In this document: one piece after another, positions 1 to 12,290 of the stretch
How positions within the stretch are numbered: the first letter of the stretch is position 1
Layout of the letters: the number at the start of each line of letters is the position of its first letter
Notes under the pieces: model-generated
The model's input: the letters and a program-made list of their open reading frames with translations, nothing else
The model's database searches: none
Told to the model about the DNA's origin: nothing
Assembly (NCBI GenBank): GCA_030549335.1
Contig: CM060194.1
Location: 34,058,171-34,122,170, forward strand
From: Pontederia crassipes
Taxonomy: Eukaryota; Streptophyta; Magnoliopsida; Commelinales; Pontederiaceae
Length of the DNA stretch: 64,000 bases
Direction: 5' to 3'
Made by a program: the position numbers and the translations under genes

Positions 1-1189
1 CAAGTAGGTGACGTTCCCGTAGGGTACGTCTTTTGCATCTTCAATATGTAACAAGACTCCTATACCTACGTACACTGGGAGGAGTTCACTAGTGTCTTCC
101 GAGGCTCAATTGTATGTTATGTTTCATCATATTTAATACAAGTAAGCTTTCCTTTAATTCTAGTGTCATGGCCTTGAGCGTGGGGTGGCAACCCACATCG
201 GTGTCCCTTCGTGGCGTCCCGTGGTCCCTTCGTCGCCCCTTCGGACTTTAAGCGTCCAAGTGTCTACATTAGTGCCGCAACGCGCTAATGCCACGGTCTC
301 GTGACGAGTAGTCCAACACTCTAGTCATGTCCGTGATTGAATGCCTATAAGAGCGACTCTCGGCAAAGTCGTCTCGACCATAAAACTTCCGCTGCAAACT
401 CAAAATAGGCTTGGCTAGGTGCCTATCCGCCTAGTCGCCGCACGTGGTCTAGTGTCCGAGAATGACCCCGTGACACACGCAGGCCGTGGCCTCGTCCAAA
501 TATTTATTTTTATTTTTTTATTTTTTACAGATTAACAATATATATATCACTATATATATCATATTACTATTTTTAATCTATGTTGAATATTTTAAAAAAA
601 ATTGACAGCATCTATTTTAATCAGATTAAAATAGAAAAAAATATTAAAATCTTATTTTAATCTAATTTTGATTAATAATTATATTCTTTCTTTCAAGTAA
701 GCAAATACGAAATCAAGATTATAATAATATTAGTAAAAATTTGATCCGTTACTTCGTAGCGCTATCCAACGGAGAGAAAGTTCGTCAGAGAGGATCGCAA
801 GTACTATCTCTCTAATGATATTTACGTCAAGACATTAAGAAGATTTGCACACATCTTTTGCACCACAACCATTGTGGAGAAGAATACAAGGAGTTGAGAG
901 GGAGAATGGAAGAGAGAGCCACACCTATATAATGACTAATACATTATTATATAATGAATGCGGAGAAAAATTGTGTAATTTCTTTCCCTCATAATCTTCT
1001 CATTCACGAAGGAGGAGAGTATGTTACAAATAGAGGACAAAACCATTATGTTCCCTATCTAAGTTTATTATCATATAATAATATGAAATTCAATGATCTA
1101 GATTTGTCCGATTATTATCGTACGATCTAGTCGATCGAGCAACACATTCGATCGAGACTGTTCAATTGAGTTTAGAGCATACGATTATT
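1..1189. other. Intergenic, with GC-rich patch
   Basis: I see no gene here. Positions about 155-500 are clearly richer in G and C than the AT-rich DNA on either side and contain many CG dinucleotides, but no open frame, splice-bounded exon or recognisable repeat end. It may be a worn piece of a retroelement. The rest is AT-rich and featureless. Confidence 0.4.
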
Positions 1190-2306
1190 CACATTGTTTA
1201 ACAAAGAACACCTCATGCAGCATCAATTTGACATTCTTTGAAGTTCAGAACTCATAATGATATTAAATTTTTCTTTAGTTTCAGAGCAAACTTCTATCAA
1301 TGTCCTCACCCAATTCTCATGAGAATTAAATCGATTCCAACTATTTTGCATATTGCATCATTATCTATGATGACGTTTCCACCATCGATCTTTTGATAAG
1401 TCGAGAATCACTCTCTGTGCAGAGTAAGCGCATCCTAAATCCAAAACCTAGCTTTCCTCCAAGCATCTCTATCAGATATCACAAGAGTCAAATCATCATC
1501 TTCTCATTTGCCATTCTAGTGTACCACTACGGCAACCATATTCTTCTTTTTCTTGTGGCAATCTTTCTTCCAATGACCAAGTTTTTTACAATAGTTGCAA
1601 ATGTCAGTTTCCCCTTCTTCATATTTGGGTGATGTCCCTTCTCTATGATTGTCACCAACCCTATAGCTTGAGTCTCCATAGTCTTGCCAGATGTCTTATG
1701 TCGAAGTTCACAAGTGTAGATTCGATCTTACTTCTTTCAAGGTACAAAAAATAACATATTGAACAAAGTTTTCGTATGACAGAGAAAGAGACATCAACAT
1801 AAATAAGGCAATATTTTTATATTCAATTTTCACATCTATGTTTTGTAACTCCATCAAGTTAACATAGTATTCATCTAATTAAGATGATCAGAGTGGTACC
1901 TTCTTGCATGTGGAGGACGAACAGACATTGCTTCAATAACAACTTATTGGTCAAAGACTTTATCACGTAGAGACACTCAAGTTTCGACCACAGACCAATC
2001 ATAGACCAGCCGTTGTTTATTTATCGGCGATTTCAATAATCACTTCATCCGTCAGATACTACAGGATCATAGAGTGCGCTTTCTCCTTTTGTGCTGCTAA
2101 ATCATCGAAGTCCTCTATGTTACCAAATCATCGAAGTCGATCTATTTTCTTTTGTCCTTTGAGTCTTCCTCCTTTGATTTGCTCTTCGACACGTTCGCGA
2201 GAAACGCATAAACTCCTTATTGTTTAAGAAGTGTCCGCATGTTGATCTGCCAGAGACTGAAACTATCACATCTTGTGAATTTCTCAATCTTCATATTGTG
2301 CGATGC
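1190..2306 (-). pseudogene. Ty1/copia gag-protease remnant
   Basis: Read on the minus strand from the ATG at 2306, the first residues (MASHNMKIEKFTRCDSFSLW) match the start of plant copia Gag proteins. The frame is then broken by many stops. A CCHC zinc knuckle (C-x2-C-x4-H-x4-C, CNYCKKLGHWKKDC) is intact at 1558-1599. Beyond it, protease-like pieces can be followed in shifted frames down to about 1190, but the catalytic Asp-Ser-Gly region is damaged. Integrase, reverse transcriptase and RNase H are absent, so this is a truncated element. The primer-binding site and LTR lie directly upstream (2345 onward). Seen: start, knuckle, stops. Inferred: copia assignment from gag style and adjoining PBS. 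Confidence 0.7.
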
Positions 2307-2344
2307 CATCTCTACATCTATTGGAGGATCGACGACGAAACATC

Positions 2345-2357
2345 GCTCTGATATCAA
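2345..2357 (-). other. Retroelement primer-binding site
   Basis: On the minus strand this reads TTGATATCAGAGC, one change from the initiator-tRNA-Met primer site TTGGTATCAGAGC used by most plant copia elements. It sits two bases inside the LTR that begins at 2360, exactly where a PBS should be for an element read leftward. Confidence 0.7.
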
Positions 2358-2359
2358 TT

Positions 2360-2720
2360 TGTTAGGATTCTTTTACGAGAGAGACTATGCAACAAAGAAC
2401 AAATCAAGAATTTAATATGACACATAATTTTATTAGATGAGAACAGAAGAATATTACAATTCAAATTATTTTTTGTTCGGACCTCTAGCGAGATCCTCTA
2501 ATGGGAGGACGTTTTTTTTTTACTTCTGAGTGTCTTAAGGACTAAATGAATTTTCAAATGGTGGTAAAATTCAAGGCATTATTAACAATAAGTTCTTCCC
2601 ACATCTAACTTTAAATTTTAAGAATTTAATTATGATACCATTCCATTATGTAATCAAGACATGCTATCATTCACTTGACATTTTTAACAATTATCCCCAA
2701 TCAAATTCTAATGTAATTGA
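2360..2720 (-). repeat. Copia 5' LTR (outer end unresolved)
   Basis: The LTR begins with TGTTAGGATTC at 2360 next to the PBS. For the leftward element this is the inner edge of its 5' LTR (reading ...CCTAACA on the minus strand). The outer edge cannot be set because no second LTR copy or target duplication is visible; 2720 is only an estimate. Confidence 0.5.
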
Positions 2721-5011
2721 TGAATAGCAGACCCTCTTAGGAAAAGGAAAAGGCACCGAGATTGACGGAGAGTTTTATAGGCGAGAATGGTTCAAATATT
2801 TGATTGATTGTTTCTAAAGTTGATTAGTCACGCGTACAAATTTTATCTCTTGAACTGGTTTATCATTAAAGAATTAAATCAAATATTTCTGTGTTTGCGA
2901 GAGCAGTACACACAACATTTTTGGGAATTGAAGCTGGAACACTTATCCAATTAATGTCTACGAGTCAAAATCTCAGGAAATATCTTCTATATTTTAACTA
3001 TCTCCATGTCAAAGAATCAAGTCCGATTATCTTTTATGACTCATTTATTTTGTCGTTTAATTCTTAGTTTCCTAAGGACCGAATTTTCCATGTCTAACTA
3101 AATAAAGTAGAATTCTGTTGATTTTTCCACGTCTTGCTGACTAAAATAGAACATGTGTTTTAGATTGTGCATTGAATTTTGACTTTAGAACTTTATGTGC
3201 ATGTATGGGCGAAAGCTCTTCGAGCCAGATGATTATTTCTTTTTACCAAAAAAAAAGTCTATAAAATTCAACTTAGGTGGTGCAAGTTTTTATAGGATTG
3301 AGGTCATAGTTTCAAATAATAATTCTTCTTTTAAAAAAACTTTGAACATTAAATAAATCTAAATAAATGTTTAAAACTAAAAAACTATAATCTTGCTTTC
3401 CCGTTTAACTATATCCAAACATATTGTCACGTTCAACTATACGACAATAGTTTAAGTCAATAATATTACTTAATATGACGATGTGTATAAGAGAAAAAGT
3501 GAAATCATACAACATTTATTTGAAAGTGAAAATAATATTTTTAATCATTATATATATATTGGGTTTTTCAATATTTTTTTATTAGGATTCTAATTTAAAC
3601 GGATGACTGCAATCGAATTTTAGTTCGGTCCAATTTTGTTTGTCTTTTTGAATTGATTTTTTCTAGCTGGTTTTTTTAGGGTTGAATAGGCTTATGAGTG
3701 AATATATTTTTACTACACTATATGTCATGCGTCTCACAAGTATACAATAAGTTCTACTAAATTTTGCTTTGGGTAAAGCAAACCTATGAAGTTGCTGAAG
3801 GTGCTGAAGGCCTCCAAATTAAATTTAAATCCTTATCTATGTATCGTCGAAAGTTAAAAAGAGAGAAAAAAAAAATTATCGAGGAACTGGAAAAATAATT
3901 CTGGTATTTATAAGCAAAAAGATTACACGTGTCAATCCAGTGTAAAATAAGAGATCGATCTTCATGTATTTGTATGCTTCTTAATTGACCTCATGAAATG
4001 TGTATCACCTTCACATTTATTCCCATTTCTATTACAAACAACATCCATAAGCTTAGTAAAACGAGAACATATAATAGAAAACAAAAAAAATTGTTAATGA
4101 GAGCTCTTGATTCAATTTGCTTTCAATCCACGAGCGGCGACATTTTTCATAATTTAATGTCATAGGATCCTTTTGTGTTTTATAAATATTACTAAAGGAT
4201 ACCACTGTCATCCAAAGTTTCGGATAGGAAGATAACTATTCTTAAACAATTAAGGAGAGCTCATTTCACTTCAGGATACCAAAATTAGCTAAGGAAAAAA
4301 AAAACATTAATTGGGATGAACCGGAAACTTCTGCCTCAATGAATTCATTGGAATTATCTCAGTCTTCCCACAACTATTCCAAAACGACACGAGTTGGCAG
4401 AGCAAAAAAATTATATGCAAGCATGCAAATTAATAAAACCTAAAGAATATGTAGTGGCAGAACTATTACAAGAATAAACGAAACTTCTACTCAAATCGAT
4501 TGATTCCAATGGAATTGCCAGACTACATAATAAGATTAACGGACCAGCTAAGTACACATATCAACAGTGTCTTGAAAGGAACACCGTTGTAACGATCTTA
4601 ACAATGCACACAAATGTTACATACTTGTTATCTACTGAAAAACATGTCCACTTATGCAAGGTTCAGATATAAGTCGACAAAAGAGACCAATCGGAACATG
4701 GGATTAATCATGTGTTATATGTTGAAAGAAAAGCAGTTTACAGTAAAATTTCAAATAAGAACTGCATCTAATTCATATAGACAAGCCTTTTGCTAAGACG
4801 AAAGCTTGTATACATTTGTAAAAGAAAGAAAAAGCATGATATCATCTTTTGCATGCAACTTAAAAATCAAAAGTGTCGTTCCAAAATATGTGCATTGTAT
4901 ATGCAGTTGGATCAAAATTCCCCTGGAACTGTGTAACTATCAGTAAAGGCCATGTAGTTATCATGTCCAAATAGAAATCAATGAACCCAGAAGACTTTAT
5001 CCTACCAGACT
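2721..5011. other. Intergenic, AT-rich
   Basis: I see no gene, repeat array or element end here. The right-hand part (roughly 4800-5011) should contain the 3' untranslated region of the minus-strand F-box gene, although no clear polyadenylation signal could be chosen. Confidence 0.5.
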
Positions 5012-6713
5012 TCAGACTTCAGAATGTATTGGGAGGAACTTGAGGTCATCATATTCTTTCAAGATCACCTTGGCATGCTGTGATGCCTTTTTGAAGAGGG
5101 TCAACTCCAGACCGAAAGATTGCAACAAGAGAGAACTACCATCGGCTACATTTTGATAGCGCCCCCCCATTCTGAATTCTGGAGGGGAGATTACTAAAAG
5201 AATCTCAAGTAATCCAGCATTCATCAGTAAAAGTTCAAGCAGCTTCATTTCAGTTTTGTGCCCCTTGAAGTTGCTTACCTTTATCATTTTAAGGTTTGCA
5301 AAATCAACCTGTGGAGCCTCCTCCTCTGCTGTCGGTAAGTACTTCTGCAGAAAAAGATCCTGCATGCTCGTCGGAAGCTACAATGTAGATGATTGAAAAG
5401 ATTAAAAACAAAACACAATCAGATTCCACAGCTCGAATAGACAGACAAACCTGGATGAAGAGTTTCTCCAATCCATGGCAATAAAGAAGTCTAAAGAAGC
5501 TATAAATGTCTGAAAGGTTGCTTTCTGTCATCGTTCTCATAATCAGCTGCAGCTCTGTCAATCTCTTGACCCCCCTGAGTGCACTAGCAGTTGTGGGCGA
5601 AATCACAATTTGCTAAAATGTTAAAAGAAACAAAGAGTTAATAACAAAAATAACCCATCTTTGTTCTCGATTGCGGTGAGAGAATTCAAACACCATGTCA
5701 CAAAAAGGACCAGATTAAACTACCTGAATTGAGACGTTGCAGAGACTAAGAACCTTAACATCCGAAAACCTGCCAAGTCTGGAGATAAATTTTCCCTGAG
5801 GAAGTTCTGCTGCGCATCCCGCGCTCATATACACATCGTTTAGCCCGTCGACGTGGTCAAGACGATAAGATGGAAGGAAATTCCCGCTGAACCTGAAACG
5901 GCGAAGGCCGGGCGCGCGCACAGAGACGGCAGTCACCTGTTGGCAGTCAACTATCGTGAGGCTTGCCAATCGGTGGCGTGTATCGACGATTGAGATCTCC
6001 CGGAGCTTGCGGCATCTCTTCAGTTCCAGCGACCGGAGTCGGTAGCAAAAGGTGACCAGCCTATTAAGGACCGAGGAGGCAATCTGAGTGTCGTGGAGGA
6101 TGAGGATCTCTAGCGACGCAACGCTGATGGAGCGCGGGCCTTGAATTCGGACGCCAGAGATGGCAAGGCGGACCAACTCGCCGCAATCGCAGATGGATTG
6201 GAACGCGACGGAGGAGGAGGCGGCGTTTTCCACCCGGCGGGCACGCCGGACCCGAGGAAGCGGCGCCACGGGGGCATAGAGCTCGATGCTGAGGTTCGCC
6301 ACGCCGCAGGCGGCGGCGCGGCCGAGCCATCGCTTGAGTTCGTCGTTGTATCGGCGCCCGGGAGGGAGGGAGATCGCGAGGGCGTCGAGGCGGCGGCCGA
6401 GGAGGGCAGCGTCCGCAAAGGCGACGAAGTCCGCGGGCGAGTAGGAGGAGGGGGAAGGGGCGAGGCGGATGTCGCTCAACTGCGGCCAGCGGTAGCGCCA
6501 GAGGCCGCGCCACTGCGACGACAGCGACGAGACGCGGATCGCCGACTTGAGCGGGATGAGGGAGAGGATATGGAGGCGGAGGGTGTCCGGCAGGGCGGTC
6601 AGCCGGTCTTCCCCCACTTCGCCACCCCCGCCGCCGCCGCCGCCGTCGTCGAGAATTGGTTGACGGCACGAGGTGGAGGAGGAGTCCACGCGGGGCCTCT
6701 TGCGATCGACCAT
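5012..6713 (-). CDS. F-box/LRR-FBD-type protein, 3 exons
   Basis: Minus-strand exons are 6713-5724, 5612-5451 and 5377-5012. Both introns (111 and 73 bp) have GT/AG borders, lie between codons and join one 505-codon frame. The start is the first ATG in frame; the frame upstream has no other ATG. Residues 23-31 are acidic-glycine (DDGGGGGGGG). An F-box follows at about 36-76 (DRLTALPDTLRLHILSLIPL, then LSSQWRGLWRYRW). Leu-rich segments such as RSLELKRCRKLREISI follow. The C-terminal exon has the FBD-like pattern NFKGHKTEMKLLELLLMNAG. Family knowledge: the F-box binds SKP1 in an SCF ubiquitin ligase and the LRRs recruit a substrate; substrate unknown here. Exon 1 is very GC-rich and exon 3 is not, a common gradient in monocot genes. 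No disruptions are seen, so it may be functional. Confidence 0.85.
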
Positions 6714-8480
6714 ATGCCTCAACGAGCGTCGGCGTTCGACCAGAAGGTAATACTTGGAGCCCAAGTAATGAACACCTCGCGGGAGAAGCGCAAGCAAAGG
6801 GGACGACGAGCAGCCGCTTCTTCAGCCCCCTTTTTCTTAGTGCTGCGTTGTTTCCTTTCCTTGTGTTTTAATTTTGAAAAAAATAATACGTGGACCCAAA
6901 ATAAATGTATGAATTTATTTTTGATTAATAAATTAATGATGATCTTTCATAAATATTTTTTTGACTGAATTTAACATGAATTTAATACTATCTGTAAATG
7001 AATGGTAACCTATACATGTGGATTCATCTTGAGTCCACACAATCCTCAATCCTTTAATTTTTTATTGTATTTTGTTTATTTATTTATCATTCAACAAGAC
7101 TTTTTGTCGCAGTGACATATAAATTATTATTATATTATTACTGTAAAAGGTTATATTTATGTTGAAAATATAATTATGCTTTGTTTATAAGGTATGGCAT
7201 CCAATAATATAATTAGATGCGAGAATCCAGGAAAAGATGCAGCGTCAATTTAATTACTTTGGAAACTTTGGACCGCTTCCAGACAATATATATTATGTAA
7301 CTTTTTATTTTTTATATTATAAAACAAAACTCATATATGTAATAAGTCTAATATTGAAATATAAGAACAAAATAGTAGTGAAAATTGAATTCGAGTTCAT
7401 TCCTTTGGAAAACGTATATATTTTTAATTTTTTAGTAGTCACACGTATTCCAATGCGGAGCACTTGTTGTTGTCCGACGCGCATACTTTGACCTTTCTTT
7501 CCTATGCACATCACACGTATTTGATGATTATTGCAGGTCTATAACACACACAAACACGGGTTCAAGTGATCGAGTCATGTAGTTCTTTTTTTCTCACTAG
7601 AAAAATCAATTTATGAATTTTGGATTATTTTTTTAAAGTAGAAACTATTACCTTAAAATTATCTATAGGTAATGTTTGAATAGAAATTGTTTACGAGAAT
7701 TTCGCATAATTTCACCAAATAATTGATGAACTTGAGTTTCAGTCAACGTGCGAATTTTAACAAAAAAAAAATTATCATTAACAAGAACTCGATTAGTATT
7801 GCTTCTGCCAAAAATTGACCACTTTTTTTATTTTATCATATAAACTAATCTTATTTAATAATATATTATTAGTTAAATATTATATAATATATGGTATATA
7901 TTATTAGTATTCAAATTAGTTTAAATCTTATTGTATTCAAATAAATTTTACTAATTAAAATCTTATTGCTTACGTCTTCATTCCGACTTCTCAACCATAA
8001 AATCATCGGAGATTCCATTAACACCCATCCTTTTGAAAATGGGATAAGCAAGAAAATCTTTATAACTTTTGTCTTTTCTCCTTTTCAAGAGGTAAAGCAC
8101 ACGAGTAAATTTTCTCTCATCTTTTCTTTGCTCAAGAGGTAGGATACAATATCTTTTCACTCATTAGCTAAACAACTATTACAATATCAAAATAATATTC
8201 TCCAATCTCTCTTTCACAATTTGAAACCTCGCACAAAAGTAAAAAAGAAAGAAATCAAATATTTGTAACTTGGAGCTCAAATGAACTTCTCAAATGTTCT
8301 TTCCACTTGTTTTTATACTTTTACTTGAAAGTCTTGATCGTTCCTACACTTTTGGGTCCTCTTTTATAACATTCTTAACTCCATTTAGACATTGGAACTT
8401 GTTTCTTAATTTTGAGATCAAGATATGATCGTTATAGTGCATTCTGCGCACTGATCGGTCGATCGTTCTGCACTATTTTA
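6714..8480. other. F-box gene 5' flank and AT-rich spacer
   Basis: About 150 bp next to the gene are GC-rich, as expected for its 5' leader on the minus strand. Beyond 6850 the DNA becomes AT-rich. I could not pick a convincing TATA box or any other gene. Confidence 0.4.
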
Positions 8481-9100
8481 AACATAACTTTTTGCATCAT
8501 CATCCAAATGAGATATTTTTTTATTCTATGAAAATCTAACATAATTATCTAAAAAATTTGATCTCATCATTCATCCAAAATATACTAAGATCATAGTTAA
8601 ATATTGATACAAAGTTTAGTATACAAAATTGTCCATTTCAAATAAAATATTTTAGACTTTTACTCTTTTATATATAACTTTTTGTACCAGTATCCAAATG
8701 AGATGATATTTGACTTTATGAAAAGTTAAGAATATTATATATAACTTTTATATCACTCTCTTTATTCAAATCTCATGATAGAATTCTCAACTATAAAGTG
8801 CAAGTTTAGCACATAAAATAAACTTCAAATTTAATTTTTCGAGCTTTATTTAAACATAACTTTTTTATGAAGTTATTCAAATGATGTGATTCTTGATTAT
8901 CTACAAATATAAGAAAATTATTTATAATTATTATATTCACCCATTAATGTAAATCTCATAAAAATATAAAAAATATTAATTGTAAATTTAATGCATGAAG
9001 CAACTCATTTCTATTTAAACTTTTTCGACATTTTAAATATAACTCTAATCTTTCGATGTTTGTATCATTAAAACGTAATTATATAGGGCGTAAAAATTTT
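8481..9100. repeat. Degenerate ~185-bp tandem array
   Basis: Units start at 8481, 8671, 8853 and 9035 (periods 190, 182, 182). Each opens with a variant of AACATAACTTTTTG, followed by a variant of ATCCAAATGAGATG about 12-20 bases later. In the first three units an ATTCA-x-AAATCTCATGA-like segment comes mid-unit. The fourth unit fades out near 9100. The units are well diverged from one another, so the array is old. Confidence 0.65.
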
Positions 9101-10660
9101 GCTCCAACAAATACTTCATATAGAAATTTGATAAAAATTAAGATCATAATACCAAAAGTTAAAAATTAAACTAAACAAAATATTTTTCTTTTGCACTATA
9201 TGGAAATGTGAATTAACATGCAAATCAGAATTATCTTTTTGATGACATCTCAAATATGTAAATGAATAGAATAAACATAAGTTTATATTTGTAATTTTTC
9301 AATATAGAGAATTAGGGGAATCAAAGCCATTGGATCAATAATCATGTGATCTCCCTTAAGTATAAAATTATTTGATAACATAACGCTAAAAATGATTAAG
9401 TCTTAAATATAGGAACAACTTTGTTCTTCTATCAATTGCTGAATTACAAGGCCACGGTAGGAAGGATGGTGAATTAATATTAAAAAACTAAAATGGATTT
9501 ATCAAGTTAAAAGTGAAATCATAAAGTCGAATCCATTACAAAGTTCAAATTTGAAAATTTAATCAAGAAAAACCACAATTTTTTATCATGCTTTGATGTA
9601 TTCTTCGCTCTAATTTTTGGGCCTCAAATTCGTAAAAAAAATTATTAACACCTCCTTTTTCAAATGGCTAAGAAATTTCTTTACATAACTTTCTTCTTCA
9701 CTTCGAGATACAAGGAAAAGTCTTCACCTAGAAAACTTTTAATATTTTTTCCACTCAAAAAATAAGACTCAACTTTCTATCACTCAAAAGCTCAAACACT
9801 AAATACAAGAATTTATCTACTTACAGTCAAAGCATCATACAAGAGAGTAAAATAAAAAGAAATAATGAATTTGCAATCTTAAACTCAAAGCAACCTATTG
9901 AATGCACAAATGTGCTTACTATTTGTAGAATAAATTTTCTTTCGAAGTCACATCGTGTTTGATCTATCTTTGACCTAACTGGTTGATGCCCTTCTAAAAT
10001 AGTCATTATGTGTGAGTAACAAACTTTTGAATGTCCAAACTTTTTTTTCTAAATGTTCAAATTGACTAATTGTTAATATATTCTATGCATCTAAGTAAGT
10101 TCGAATGTCCTAAATTTTACACCAAATGTTCAAAAACTTGAGCCATGTGTTCAAATTTGACTTTCTAAAAAATTTTCTTCAAACTTTTCATATCAAACAT
10201 TTAAACTTTCTTTTCCAAACTCTTCTTTGTCCTATAGGATCGGGTGTCCAAAATTTTAGATCAAATATACAACCTCGCACTGATAATTTGAGGTCATTTG
10301 CAACTTGTTTTGTTTTCGTTTGCTTTACAATGTTCAGACATTTAAAATTCTATCGAATGTTCGAACATAAGTTGATGACTTCCTTATCCTTTTTGTCACT
10401 TCTTTAGACTTTACAATTTGATGCATGAAAAGTCATGCATGACTTTATTATTATTTGAGAGTAATTTCGGGGTTATTTTGATTTAACTTTAAATTTATTT
10501 GATTACATTTTGTAGTTTATCTTATGCTACCTAGGTTTATTTTGATCTGACTTAGGAAAATAAAAAAGATAGAGTTTCAAGACAAAAAAGAAGTTTCAAT
10601 CCAACTAAAACTAAGTTTATGATGAATTCCAAAGATTAATATTTGAAAATATCTCATGGG
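9101..10660. other. Intergenic, AT-rich
   Basis: No gene is supported. Around 10030-10400 there are many short TGTTCAAA/TGTCCAAA-like words, but they do not form a regular array or a conserved protein frame. Confidence 0.45.
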
Positions 10661-12290
10661 TGTAACGACTCGGACCCTCGAGCTAGCGGAAGCATTTTTT
10701 TCTATTTTACTCGAGCATTTGAGCGCTACTTTTATCATCTTGTCATAAATAGAACTCATATAGAATAAAAAATTTCTTTGTATTATTCACATAAAGAAAC
10801 TTTAATATTCATATATCAAATACTGACATCTTTAAATATTATTACAAGGTAATGTACTCGAAGAAAAATCCTTCAACATTCAGTTTCATGTGTCATCAAT
10901 CGTTATGAGCATCGACCACCCGCGTCTTTGACCTATAAGATCGAAGTATAGAAAAATATGTGCATATATATTGTACATAAATGTACATATATATGCATAA
11001 TCTCCATGAGAAAAAGCTCATATGTAGGGTCAAAATAGTATTTCTTAAAAGACTTTAAGTTATAATTTATTCAAAACATGAAGCATTTAAATGATCAAGA
11101 ACGAAAAATGTTCATACACATGTTCATTGTTGTGAAAAATTCTAAAGATTCATACATATTTATCATTGTTGTAAAAACATGGGTTATCCTAACCTATCTT
11201 ATCAAAGCACATAATTCATGCACTTAAGCCATTTCGAACAAACATGAGTTATCACTCCATGTCATAATAAAATCATATCGTCTCATATCAAAATCCTTGT
11301 TCATATATATAATCATTATCATACAAACATTATTACCACATCATTCACATCAAAGCATGTCATATAAATATACAATATCACAATCAATAATGCATTAGAC
11401 GCCATGCGCTTTAAAGTGGAATGTATGCAAGAAAAATGATACATGCACATATCATATTGTCAACTGGACAAAGGCATCCCTTTCGAGATATCTATCGACC
11501 TTGTCGAGGAGGATGATGGATTCTAGAGATGTCCCCTGTGAATTCAAATGTAGCTCACACTGATTCCACAATATGGTTCACATGGCACTTAGTTCCAAAC
11601 AGCCTAAAATTCCATTCGGGATATCTGTCATCCCTATAAAGTCTTTCAACTGTATAGGAGTAAGTTGTCAGCTTTACATAATTTTTCAATCATGCAAGGG
11701 TAAATTATTGATCTTATAATTTTTTTCAACCATGTCAGAGTAAACTATTGATCTTACAAGATTTTTCAGCCATGCAAGGGTAAACTGTCAACCTTGCAAA
11801 TCTTTCAACTATACAAGGGTAAACTGTCAATGGCAGGGATAATGTACATGCATGATAATAAGATATAATGCATGTGCATAACTCAAGCATATCATATCAT
11901 ATTGTGTCATCTTGTAACATGTCATGTCGTATCATTTTCTATCATATCTTGTCATGTCATGACATATATAGCTTTCTTAATGGTAATAATCATATAATGA
12001 TGTTGTTACGAATAACAACGACATTTCAGGAACACATATAAAAACTTATTCATATCAATATAATATTAGTTTATTTATCATACATTCTTTTTACATCCAT
12101 ATAATAATATCTTAATTATCATATGAGACAAAATATAGCATAACATTTGTGCAAGTTTTCATTTAATAATTTGTTATGGATCCACAATGATGCATAAAAT
12201 TTCATGTTGTATATATCATAACCAAATGCTTATAACAATGAATGCAATAAAAGCACATGGATCCACCCTACATACCTCTTATTTAGTTTG
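10661..12290 (-). repeat. Possible chromovirus LTR, reverse orientation
   Basis: TGTAACGACTCGGACC at 10661 is the mirror of the ...GTTACA LTR end used by the gypsy elements further right in this window. On the minus strand, 11000-11060 also resembles the segment near the 3' part of those LTRs (a CCCTACATATGAG word). The far end is not identifiable and no target duplication was found, so the right coordinate is approximate and a solo or truncated LTR is only a suggestion. Confidence 0.35.
11643..11848. repeat. 40-bp tandem repeat, five units
   Basis: The word TTTCAAC (or TTTCAAT/TTTCAGC) recurs at 11644, 11684, 11724, 11764 and 11803, giving a period of 40, 40, 40 and 39. Each unit continues with a form of CATGCAAGGGTAAACTGTCA. 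The last two units are nearly identical over their first 30 bases; the first two are more diverged. Confidence 0.85.

Noticed and set aside
1393-1632. 79-codon plus-strand frame
   Set aside because: It is the antisense of the copia gag zinc-knuckle region, which is read on the minus strand.
6141-6968. Long plus-strand open frame across the F-box gene (275 codons)
   Set aside because: It is antisense to the GC-rich first exon of the F-box gene, whose minus-strand model has conserved domains and splice sites. High GC alone explains the open antisense frame.
10126-10407. 93-codon Phe-rich frame, suspected small gene
   Set aside because: It is generated by repeated TTCAAA/TTTCAAAC words in AT-rich DNA. 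No signal peptide plus domain pattern or homologous motif is visible.
11460-11560. Possible tRNA-like or small RNA hairpin near CGACCTTGTCGAGG
   Set aside because: Only a short inverted repeat is present. No tRNA A/B boxes or cloverleaf could be drawn.
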